Source of the DNA: JAGWBF01 sp963663025 | GTDB lineage: Bacteria > Chloroflexota > Dehalococcoidia > Lucifugimonadales > JAGWBF01 | Assembly (NCBI GenBank): GCA_963663025.1 | Contig: OY760073.1 | Span: 868,001-932,000 of the forward strand | DNA length: 64,000 nucleotides | Direction: 5' to 3' | Made by a program: the position numbers and the translations under genes | In this document: positions 15,986 through 23,425 of the stretch, one piece after another | Layout: each line of letters begins with the position of its first letter | Position numbering within the stretch: the stretch's first letter is position 1 | The notes under the pieces: model-generated | Seen by the model: only the letters and a program-made list of their open reading frames with translations | Told to the model about the DNA's origin: nothing | Database searches by the model: none

Positions 15986-17383
15986 CTAAGCGACCGCCTG
16001 CATTTCCTGGGACTTCTCCAGCACCTCATCGATGGTGCCCGACATGTAGAAGGCCTGCTCGGGCACCCCGTCGTGCTTGCCTTCCAGTATCTCGGAAAAG
16101 CCCCGGACAGTCTCCCGCACCGGCACGTATTTGCCTCCCATGCCTGTGAAGGTCTCCGCCACGAAGAAGGGCTGGGTCAGGAATCTCTGTATCCTGCGGG
16201 CGCGACCGACGGTGAGCTTGTCTTCCTCGGACAGCTCTTCGATTCCCAGGATGGCGATGATGTCCTGCAGGTCCCTGTACCTCTGGAGCACCTGCTGTAC
16301 TCCGCGGGCCACGTTGTAGTGCTCGTCGCCTACCACTCGCGGCTCCAGCAGCCTGGAGGAAGACGCCAGGGGATCGACGGCGGGATACAGGCCCTGGGCC
16401 GAGAGGGCCCTCTCCAAGGACACGACTGCGTCAAGATGCCCGAAGGTCGTGACGATGCCGGGGTCGGTGTAGTCGTCGGCGGGAACGTAGATGGCCTGGA
16501 AGGAGGTGATGGAGCCGGTCTTGGTGGAAGTAATCCTCTCCTCCAGGGCTCCCATCTCGGTCGCCAGGGTGGGCTGGTATCCCACCGCCGATGGCATCCT
16601 GCCCAGAAGGGCGGATACTTCCATGCCCGCCAGGATGTACCTGTAGATGTTGTCGATGAACAGGAGCACATCCTGGTTCTGCTCTTCCCTGAAGTACTCG
16701 GCCATGGTCAGCCCGGTCAGGCCCACCCGCGCCCGAACGCCGGGAGGCTCGTTCATCTGACCGAACACCAGCACGGTGTTTGCCATGACCCCGGAGTCCC
16801 GCATCTCGTGCCACAGGTCGTTGCCTTCCCTGGATCGCTCGCCGACGCCGGCGAACACCGACACGCCCTTGTGCACCTGGGCGATGTTGCGGATCAGCTC
16901 TTGGATGATGACCGTCTTCCCCACGCCCGCCCCGCCGTAGGCGCCGATCTTCCCGCCCTTCATGAAGGGGGTGATCAGGTCGAACACCTTGATTCCCGTC
17001 TCCAGGATCTCGATATCCGTTGCCTGCTCTTCGAAGGTGGGAGGGGGCCTGTGGATAGGCCAGTGCTGGGGAGGCTCGACAGGCCCCAGGTTGTCCAGGG
17101 GCTGGCCGGTAACGTCGAAGAGGCGTCCCAGGGTCTCCTGCCCCACAGGGACCGACACCGGCGCTCCCGTGTCGATGGCCTGGGTGCCGCGGGCCAAGCC
17201 CTCGGTGGGTCCCAGCGCCAGGCACCTTACCCAGTTGTTTCCGACGTGCTGCTCCACCTCTAGGATCAGCCTCTCACCCTGGTTGTCCAGCTCTAGCGCA
17301 TTAAACAAGGTGGGAAGCTCATCAGGTGGAAACTGTACATCCACCACCGTTCCGATTACCTGGACGATCTTGCCGGTGCCCAT
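15986..17383 (-). CDS. atpD: ATP synthase F1 subunit beta
   Basis: Catalytic subunit. The 465 residues contain the P-loop GGAGVGKT, catalytic GERSREGNDLWHEM (Glu/Arg), the Walker B region VLLFIDNIYRY and C-terminal KHDGVPEQAFYMSGTIDEVL. Length is standard. Direct evidence of a complete catalytic F1. Confidence 0.98.
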   Translation of the reverse strand: MGTGKIVQVIGTVVDVQFPPDELPTLFNALELDNQGERLILEVEQHVGNNWVRCLALGPTEGLARGTQAIDTGAPVSVPVGQETLGRLFDVTGQPLDNLGPVEPPQHWPIHRPPPTFEEQATDIEILETGIKVFDLITPFMKGGKIGAYGGAGVGKTVIIQELIRNIAQVHKGVSVFAGVGERSREGNDLWHEMRDSGVMANTVLVFGQMNEPPGVRARVGLTGLTMAEYFREEQNQDVLLFIDNIYRYILAGMEVSALLGRMPSAVGYQPTLATEMGALEERITSTKTGSITSFQAIYVPADDYTDPGIVTTFGHLDAVVSLERALSAQGLYPAVDPLASSSRLLEPRVVGDEHYNVARGVQQVLQRYRDLQDIIAILGIEELSEEDKLTVGRARRIQRFLTQPFFVAETFTGMGGKYVPVRETVRGFSEILEGKHDGVPEQAFYMSGTIDEVLEKSQEMQAVA

Positions 17384-17428
17384 CCTAACCTCCGGTGTGC
17401 ATTGCAGAATTCATGTTCGAGAACCTGG

Positions 17429-18286
17429 TTATCCTACGGCTGCCGCGCCCGAGATCAGGTCGAGCAGCTCGCTTGTGATGGTCTCTTGTCGCACCTTGTT
17501 GGCCAGCAACGTTAGGTCGCTGACCATCTCCGTTGCGCTTTCGGTAGCGTTTCGCATGGCCACCATGCGGGCCGACTGTTCGCTGGCGATCAGCTCCAGC
17601 ACGGCGTGATATATCTCCATCTCGACGAAGCGGGGAAGCAGCGACTCCAGCACCGTTGATGCATCGGGCTCGTATATGTACCCGACGCGCTGGGTTGCCT
17701 GAAGCTCGGCGGGAACGATGGGGAGGAGCTGGCGCACCACGGGCTGTTGGACCGTCGTCGAAACGAACTTCATGTAAGAGATGAACACCTGGTCGAAGGT
17801 GCCCTCAGAATAGTCATCGACGACCATGCGGGAGATTACCGAGGTGTCGGCGACCACGGGGCGGTCCCCCAGGCCCGTGAAGGCAGCCTTGACGTCCTGG
17901 CCGTATCGGATCATGAAGTCCCGGCCCTTGCGCCCCACGGAGATGATGCTCACAGGGATGCTCTGCAGGGTGATGAACTGGGCGACCCTGCGGTTCAGGT
18001 TGGAGTGCAAGCCTCCGCACAGGCCCCGGTCCGGGGTGATCTGCACCACCAGAATGCGATTGACCTCCCGCTGGTCCAGCAGGGGTTGCACCACATCCTG
18101 CTCGACGGGCTGGGCGGCCAGGTGGGCGATGACCTCCTGGATCTTCTCGGAGTAGGGGCGTCCGGCCAGCACCGCGGCCTGGGCACGGCGCATCTTGGAT
18201 GCGGCGATCATCTCCATCGCCTTGGTGACCTTGCCGGTGTTCTCGATGCTGCGGATACGGCGTCTTATTTGTCTTAAGCTGGGCAT
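17429..18286 (-). CDS. atpG: ATP synthase F1 subunit gamma
   Basis: Rotor shaft. The 285 residues begin MPSLRQIRRRIRSIENTGKV, with TKAMEMIAASKMRRAQ, and end with the conserved helix ARMVAMRNATESATEMVSDL and LLANKVRQETITSELLDLIS, both family signatures. It is 29 nt downstream of atpA. Confidence 0.97.
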   Translation of the reverse strand: MPSLRQIRRRIRSIENTGKVTKAMEMIAASKMRRAQAAVLAGRPYSEKIQEVIAHLAAQPVEQDVVQPLLDQREVNRILVVQITPDRGLCGGLHSNLNRRVAQFITLQSIPVSIISVGRKGRDFMIRYGQDVKAAFTGLGDRPVVADTSVISRMVVDDYSEGTFDQVFISYMKFVSTTVQQPVVRQLLPIVPAELQATQRVGYIYEPDASTVLESLLPRFVEMEIYHAVLELIASEQSARMVAMRNATESATEMVSDLTLLANKVRQETITSELLDLISGAAAVG

Positions 18287-18314
18287 TCTATTCCGGTCTC
18301 TTCCCTGGTTGGCG

Positions 18315-19838
18315 CTAGGCCGCCTGGGCAGCCATGAAGGTGCTCTTGAACTCTCCGATGCTCTTCTTCAGTGCCTCCTCGTTCTCCTCGGTGAGGTCCT
18401 TGTTGTCCGCGATGCTCTGGCCGATCTCTGGATGTGCCGTCTCCATGTACCGGAGGAAGCCGCTTTCGAACTCGGCGCACTTCTCCAGGGGAACATCGTC
18501 AAGGTCGCCGTTGTTGACGGCGTAGAGGATAAGCACTTCCTTTTCCAGGGGAACGGGGTTGTACTGCACCTGCTTCAGTATCTCGGTGCTCCGCTGTCCC
18601 CGCTCCAGTTGGGCCCGGGTTGCCCTGTCCAGGTCGGCGGTGCCGAACTGGGCGAAGGTCGCCAGCTCCCGGTACTGAGCAAGGTCCAGCCTGAGCCTTC
18701 CGGCCACCTTCCGGATGGCCCGGGTCTGGGCTGCGCCTCCAACCCTGGAAACCGAAAGTCCCACGTTGACGGCGGGACGTATGCCCGCATTGAACAACTC
18801 CGGCTCCAGGTAAAGCTGCCCGTCTGTGATCGAGATAACGTTGGTGGGAATGTAGGCCGACACATCACCCGCCTGGGTCTCGATGATGGGCAGGGCCGTG
18901 ATGGACCCTCCACCATGCTCCTGCGACATCTTGGCGGCCCGTTCCAACAGGCGGCTGTGAAGGTAGAAAATGTCTCCGGGATATGCTTCCCGGCCTGCCG
19001 GCCTGCGCAGAAGCAGGGAGACCTGGCGGTAGGCCCAGGCGTGCTTGGTCAGGTCGTCGTAGATGATCAGGGCGTCCTTGCCCTGGGCCATGAACCCCTC
19101 GGCGATGGCGCAGCCGGCGTAGGGGGCCAGGTACTGCATCGGCGCCGGGTCGGAGGCGTTGGCGGCGACCACTATGGTGTGGTCCATAGCGCCGAACTCC
19201 CCGAGGGTGGACAGCACCTGGGCAACCTTACCCTGCTTCTGCCCGATGGCAACGTAAATGCAGGTCAGGTCCAAGCCCTTCTGATTGATGATGGTGTCCA
19301 GGGCGATCACAGTTTTGCCCGTGGAGCGGTCGCCGATTATCAGCTCCCGCTGGCCCCGCCCGATGGGAATCATGGCATCGACGGCCTTGATTCCCGTCTG
19401 CACGGGGGTATCCACCGATTGCCGCGTGACAACGTTGGGGGCGATCTGCTCGACTGGCCTTGTGCCCGAGGTGCTCACGGGGCCTTTCCCGTCCAGGGGC
19501 CTGCCCAGTGGGTCAACGACTCTACCGATAAGCTCATCTCCGACGGGCACCTCAATGATGCGCCCCGTGGACCTGACGGTGTCCCCTTCTTTGACCACGT
19601 TGGCGTCGCCCATGATGGCGGCCCCGACCGAGTCCTCTTCCAGGTTCAAGGCCAGCCCCATCACGCCGTTAGGGAACTCGAGGATCTCGTTGTACAAGGC
19701 TCCTTGAAGACCCTGGATGCGGGCTATCCCGTCGCCGACCTCAACAACCGTCCCGACATCGACCAGCGTGAGCTCGGTCCCGAACTCTTCGATCTGACGC
19801 CTGATAACTGAAACGATATCTTGGCCTCTAGTTGTCAT
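18315..19838 (-). CDS. atpA: ATP synthase F1 subunit alpha
   Basis: Regulatory nucleotide-binding subunit. The 507 residues show the N-terminal barrel (VGTVVEVGDGIARIQGL), P-loop GDRSTGKT, the DLTKHAWAYRQVSLLLRRP segment and PGDIFYLHSRLLERAAK. Length matches the family (about 500-510). Confidence 0.98.
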   Translation of the reverse strand: MTTRGQDIVSVIRRQIEEFGTELTLVDVGTVVEVGDGIARIQGLQGALYNEILEFPNGVMGLALNLEEDSVGAAIMGDANVVKEGDTVRSTGRIIEVPVGDELIGRVVDPLGRPLDGKGPVSTSGTRPVEQIAPNVVTRQSVDTPVQTGIKAVDAMIPIGRGQRELIIGDRSTGKTVIALDTIINQKGLDLTCIYVAIGQKQGKVAQVLSTLGEFGAMDHTIVVAANASDPAPMQYLAPYAGCAIAEGFMAQGKDALIIYDDLTKHAWAYRQVSLLLRRPAGREAYPGDIFYLHSRLLERAAKMSQEHGGGSITALPIIETQAGDVSAYIPTNVISITDGQLYLEPELFNAGIRPAVNVGLSVSRVGGAAQTRAIRKVAGRLRLDLAQYRELATFAQFGTADLDRATRAQLERGQRSTEILKQVQYNPVPLEKEVLILYAVNNGDLDDVPLEKCAEFESGFLRYMETAHPEIGQSIADNKDLTEENEEALKKSIGEFKSTFMAAQAA

Positions 19839-19890
19839 GGAACTTACCTCCGAATTCCTACCCCTGTCATGGACGCTGTGCTACGGCCTC

Positions 19891-20436
19891 TTACCTGGGT
19901 GAGACATCCCTCCTGAGATTCTCGCTCATCGTGTGAAGCTTGCTGCGCGTGCTGCCGTCGATGAGCTTGTTGCCTATCCTGATGACCAAGCCCCCCAGGA
20001 TGGAGGGATCGACCCTGCTTTGCAGGACCACGTCAACGTGGGCCAGCTCTTGTAAGAAGCCGACAACCTGCTGCCGTTCGCTCTCTTCCAGGGGAATGGC
20101 GGAAACCACCTCGGCCGGCTCCCGTCCCCGGTACTGGTCCAAAAGCTGCCGGTAAGCCAGAAGCACCTCGGGCATTCGGGCTGCTATCCCCCTGGCAACC
20201 ATCAGGTTCAGCAGGTTCAGCAGCAGAGGCTCTGCTTTCGGGAATGACGCCTCAATTGCCTGGGTCTTCTTATCGAGGGGGACCTTCGCGTTCTCCAGGA
20301 ATGCCCCGAACTCTTCCGATTCAAAGGCCTGGCTGATGTCGGCCAAGCTTCCCTCCCAGCCTTCGGGGTTGCCCTGGTCCACAGCGATGTTAAAGGCTGC
20401 CTGGGCGTACCGTTTTGCGAGGACGTTGCCGGCCAT
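19891..20436 (-). CDS. atpH: ATP synthase F1 subunit delta
   Basis: Peripheral-stalk subunit joining subunit b to F1. The 181 residues start MAGNVLAKRYAQAAFNIAVD, the usual ARRYAxALF-type N-terminus, and end with the domain GGLVIRIGNKLIDGSTRSKL, the family C-terminal signature. It starts 3 nt after atpF. Confidence 0.95.
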   Translation of the reverse strand: MAGNVLAKRYAQAAFNIAVDQGNPEGWEGSLADISQAFESEEFGAFLENAKVPLDKKTQAIEASFPKAEPLLLNLLNLMVARGIAARMPEVLLAYRQLLDQYRGREPAEVVSAIPLEESERQQVVGFLQELAHVDVVLQSRVDPSILGGLVIRIGNKLIDGSTRSKLHTMSENLRRDVSPR

Positions 20437-20439
20437 AAG

Positions 20440-20943
20440 CTACCTGTCGCCCCGCAAGCTCTCTCCGTTGTCCAGCACCCCAGCTATCAGCTGGCTGTGG
20501 GCATCCCGGTCCAGGGAGCGTTCTATGATGCGCTCGGCGGCCGCAATGGCCAGGTCCGCGAAGTGGGCGCGCACCTCCTGTATCGCGGCATCCCGCTCCC
20601 TGGCTATGTCCTCCCTTGCCCGGGCGATTATAGCCTCAGCTTCTCGCTGGGCCCGGTCCCGCTCTTCGCCCCGGTAGCGCTCGGCCACTTCCCGGGCCTG
20701 CTCAATCAGCTTCTGCCCTTCCAGTCGGGCCTCGTTGAGTGCCCGCTGGGTGTCCGCCTGGGAGCGGGCCATCTCCTCCCGGGCCGTTTCAGCAGCTTCC
20801 AAGCCTTCCCGTATCTTGTCGGACCTTTGGTCCATCGTCCGCAGGATGGGCTTGTAGGCGAAGACGTACAAGATCACCAGGAGGATGACGAAGTTCACCA
20901 GGAAAGCTATTAAGCTTGGGAGATTCAGTCCTAGATCACCCAT
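20440..20943 (-). CDS. atpF: ATP synthase Fo subunit b
   Basis: Peripheral-stalk membrane subunit. The 167 residues have one N-terminal transmembrane helix (LNLPSLIAFLVNFVILLVIL) followed by a long charged coiled coil (about 40-150) rich in Arg/Glu/Ala. A single b subunit gene is present, so the stalk is a homodimer. Confidence 0.95.
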   Translation of the reverse strand: MGDLGLNLPSLIAFLVNFVILLVILYVFAYKPILRTMDQRSDKIREGLEAAETAREEMARSQADTQRALNEARLEGQKLIEQAREVAERYRGEERDRAQREAEAIIARAREDIARERDAAIQEVRAHFADLAIAAAERIIERSLDRDAHSQLIAGVLDNGESLRGDR

Positions 20944-20991
20944 ACCTTAGCTCCAGTCCGGGATTTGTCGGTTCCCAAAGGGACCAGGTCC

Positions 20992-21279
20992 CTAAAACAC
21001 GAACAGAAGGATAGCCGCGACTACCAACGCATAGATTCCCAGCGCTTCCGCAAAGGCGATTGCCAGGATCATGTTGGTGAGAATAGGGCCGCGGGCTTCG
21101 GGGTTGCGCCCGATGGCATTCATCGCCGCGCTGCCGAGGATGCCGATACCGATGCCTGGCCCCAGTACACCGAGGCCGATGGCCAAGCCGGCGGCCAGGG
21201 CTTTAACCGAGGTATCGCTGAGTATCTCCTCCTGGGCAGCTATAGCTGAAGCTAACGACATAAGGATTTCCACAGGCAT
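20992..21279 (-). CDS. atpE: ATP synthase Fo subunit c
   Basis: Ring-forming proteolipid. The 95 residues form two membrane helices around the polar loop AIGRNPEARG. The ion-binding carboxylate is Glu in ILAIAFAEALGIYALVV; the Na+-type extra ligands (Gln in helix 1, Ser after the Glu) are absent, so proton coupling is inferred. Confidence 0.96.
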   Translation of the reverse strand: MPVEILMSLASAIAAQEEILSDTSVKALAAGLAIGLGVLGPGIGIGILGSAAMNAIGRNPEARGPILTNMILAIAFAEALGIYALVVAAILLFVF

Positions 21280-21321
21280 TTTCCCTCCTTAAACTGAGTC
21301 CGTCTTACCTTGTGTCATCTT

Positions 21322-22356
21322 CTAGTGTTCTTCCTGGTGGGATGCTATGGCTATCGTTGCAAATACCAGGGTCAGCCCGGCAAATATGAGAGCCTGCACC
21401 AAACCCACCAGCAGCTCGAGTCCATAAACGGCAACCGTCGCCACGAAGGGGACAAGGAAGGTTGCCATCAGCACCAGCACCTCTCCGGCCGTCATGTTGC
21501 CGAAGAGCCTGAAGGTGAAGCTTACAATTCTGACCATCTCGCTGATCATCTCCAGGAACCCAACGAACAGCGCAACGAAGGCCCCGAAGATATCCTTCCG
21601 GCGGAGGCTGCGCAGGAAAGTCCCCACGGGGATGAACTTCCCGATGTAGCCCAGCCCCAGGTGGCGCAGTCCGAGGAATTCCACGAATATGAAGGACACC
21701 AGGGCAAGGGCCAGGGGCATGTTCAGATCAGTGCCCGCCGACCGCAGCAGATGGACAACCTGGTTGCCATAGGAGTCATCGAATCCCAACACGGGATATA
21801 TGGGGAGGAGGGCTATCCAGGCGTTCAGAAGAACAAACAGAAAGATGGTGGCTATAAGTGGGAAAACCTTGCGGGCCATATCCCGGCCGATAACGCCTTC
21901 TACAAAGTTAAGCAAGGTCTCGATAATTATTTCTACAAGGTTTTGGAAGCGGCCGGGTACCAGCTTGGCTCGCTTGGCTGCAAAAACAAATATGCCGATA
22001 AGCAGAAGGGATGTTATCCAGGCCGACAGCATGGTGTTCGTGACCACCCAACTGCCTCCGCCGAAGGGTCCACCCTCAATCAGCTCTTCTTCATCGTGGG
22101 TAAGGGCGCCGTGTCCATCGGCCTTCTCTTTCTTCTCAGCTTCCAGGAACTCGATGTAGTGCTCCCGGGCGTCATTGGGAAAGATAGTCTGCGGGGGGAG
22201 GTGCACTTTGGGTTGGGATACGAAGAGGGGCTCTTCGTCTTCTCCCTGGAGAATTGCCGTACCGATGCCCCCTGTGATCAATCCCGCCAAGAAAAGGGCA
22301 GCGAGTATAAGCAGGCCCAATACCAGGACTTTCTTCGCGCCCTTACCTGAAGGCAC
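21322..22356 (-). CDS. atpB: ATP synthase Fo subunit a
   Basis: Proton-channel stator. The 344-residue protein has an extended N-terminal region (about 90 residues with one transmembrane helix and a charged DEEELIEGG segment) before the usual helices. The essential Arg is in the segment FRLFGNMTAGEVLVLMATF. GTG start at 22356 overlaps the last base of the atpZ stop (TAGTG), with GGAGG upstream, indicating coupling. Confidence 0.95.
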   Translation of the reverse strand: MPSGKGAKKVLVLGLLILAALFLAGLITGGIGTAILQGEDEEPLFVSQPKVHLPPQTIFPNDAREHYIEFLEAEKKEKADGHGALTHDEEELIEGGPFGGGSWVVTNTMLSAWITSLLLIGIFVFAAKRAKLVPGRFQNLVEIIIETLLNFVEGVIGRDMARKVFPLIATIFLFVLLNAWIALLPIYPVLGFDDSYGNQVVHLLRSAGTDLNMPLALALVSFIFVEFLGLRHLGLGYIGKFIPVGTFLRSLRRKDIFGAFVALFVGFLEMISEMVRIVSFTFRLFGNMTAGEVLVLMATFLVPFVATVAVYGLELLVGLVQALIFAGLTLVFATIAIASHQEEH

Positions 22357-22592
22357 TACTCTTGCCTCCCACGGTCGGGCGACGCCGAGCTGTCATCGAA
22401 GAGTGGTGTAACCATTCGATAGGTGCCATAGAAGGCTGATATCAGCCCCAGCGCCAGCCCTGCCAGAAGAAAGATGATGCCGGTATCGAAGGTCCTGTCC
22501 ATCCAGACTCCCAGTAGGATACCCCCAACGATGCAGGCCGAAATGAAGAATCCCAGTCCCGAGAGTCGGAGGGCTAGCATCCACCATACCAT
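22356..22592 (-). CDS. AtpZ/AtpI family membrane protein
   Basis: First gene of the atp operon; about 78 residues with two transmembrane helices (FFISACIVGGILLGVWMDR and GIIFLLAGLALGLISAFYGT), typical of the AtpZ/AtpI assembly or cation-handling proteins that precede atpB. ATG 22592 is chosen because GGAGG lies 6 nt upstream; a TTG at 22598 is in frame but overlaps the ribosome-binding site. Confidence 0.85.
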   Translation of the reverse strand: MVWWMLALRLSGLGFFISACIVGGILLGVWMDRTFDTGIIFLLAGLALGLISAFYGTYRMVTPLFDDSSASPDRGRQE

Positions 22593-22607
22593 CTCCAACC
22601 TCCGGTA

Positions 22608-22625
22608 TTGTGAACTTTATCACTA
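22608..22625. promoter_or_regulatory. Rex-like operator on the atp promoter
   Basis: TTGTGAACTTTATCACTA shares 14 of 18 positions with the Rex consensus TTGTGAAATTATTCACAA and keeps the TTGTGA half perfectly. It covers the -10 element of the atp operon promoter. Confidence 0.55.
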
Positions 22626-22642
22626 GTGTATCTTAAAGTCAA
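22614..22642 (-). promoter_or_regulatory. atp operon promoter
   Basis: On the minus strand TTGACT (22637-22642), 17 nt and TAAAGT (22614-22619). Transcription would begin near 22607, giving a leader of about 15 nt that still includes the GGAGG of atpZ. Confidence 0.7.
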
Positions 22643-22679
22643 ACTTCGGCATTGTGACCGGAAGGGGAGAGCAGGGATC

Positions 22680-22711
22680 AAAAAGCCCAGAGCCACACAT
22701 GTGCTCCGGGC
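22680..22711 (-). terminator. Rho-independent terminator after the bifunctional nuclease gene
   Basis: Minus-strand stem GCCCGGAGC..GGCTCTGGGC (one bulge) followed by TTTTTG, 27 nt downstream of the gene ending at 22738. It separates that unit from the atp promoter. Confidence 0.75.
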
Positions 22712-22737
22712 ATTTTAGCTAGGGCATATTACGGACT

Positions 22738-23301
22738 TTAGCCCCCCTGTCGGGTCTTGCCGAAGTCCTCCAGGTCAAGGCTGTTGATAAAATCGGTGAA
22801 GGCGGACATCCGGCGAATCTCCTCTTCCTTCACCTCGGGGGACTTCTCCTCACCGTCTGGCCCGGTGGTGTCTTCGGGCAGGATAGGCTTGCCTGTCTCC
22901 TTGTCCAAGAGCACCCCAGCCTTATCCATAACGTGCTCTTCGGCGAAGATGGGTGTCTTTGCCCGGACCGCCAGGGCGATGGCATCGCTGGGACGGGAAT
23001 CTATATCCAGGTGTTGACCGTTCAGGCTGATGGATATCTTGGCGTAGAAGGTATCGCTCTCAAGGTCACAGACCAGGATGTGGTTGATGGATGCGCCGAG
23101 ATTATCGATCACCGACCGCAGCAGATCATGGGTGAGAGGTCGGGGTACCGATATCTCCTGGAGCTGAACGGCGATGGCGTCGGCTTCGGCGGGACCGATC
23201 CAGATGGGAAGATAGCGGTCGGACTCCTTCTCCTTCAGAATTACCACTCGTTGGTAATTCATCAGGCTTACCCGAATGCTGTCTATGACCATCTCTAACA
23301 T
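22738..23301 (-). CDS. Bifunctional nuclease (DUF151/BFN) domain protein
   Basis: A 187-residue protein with the BFN domain: LKEKESDRYLPIWIGPAEAD, LTHDLLRSVIDNLGASI and the signature DSRPSDAIALAVRAKTPIF. Homologues include plant BBD nucleases and bacterial proteins of unclear role. The C-terminus is acidic and linker-like (EKSPEVKEEEI). It is the last gene of the minus-strand run from DUF2298. Confidence 0.85.
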   Translation of the reverse strand: MLEMVIDSIRVSLMNYQRVVILKEKESDRYLPIWIGPAEADAIAVQLQEISVPRPLTHDLLRSVIDNLGASINHILVCDLESDTFYAKISISLNGQHLDIDSRPSDAIALAVRAKTPIFAEEHVMDKAGVLLDKETGKPILPEDTTGPDGEEKSPEVKEEEIRRMSAFTDFINSLDLEDFGKTRQGG

Positions 23302-23425
23302 CTGGCGGTCAGCCCCCCTTTCCTGCCGGTTTGTATTGTATTCCCGCCCTCAAAATGGTGTCAATGCCGATTGCCCTTGCTCCAAATAGGGCTAACCGCT
23401 TCCCAGCCCTGGCCCCCCACAGGTC

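Noticed and set aside
15971..17263. 430-codon frame antisense to atpD
   Set aside because: Shadow of atpD; His/Gly/Leu-rich composition typical of reverse-strand artefacts.
18195..19811. 538-codon frame antisense to atpA
   Set aside because: Complete overlap with the unmistakable atpA; a GC-rich mirror frame.
21310..22350. 346-codon frame antisense to atpB
   Set aside because: Shadow of atpB with Gln/Glu/Tyr-rich composition and no domain.
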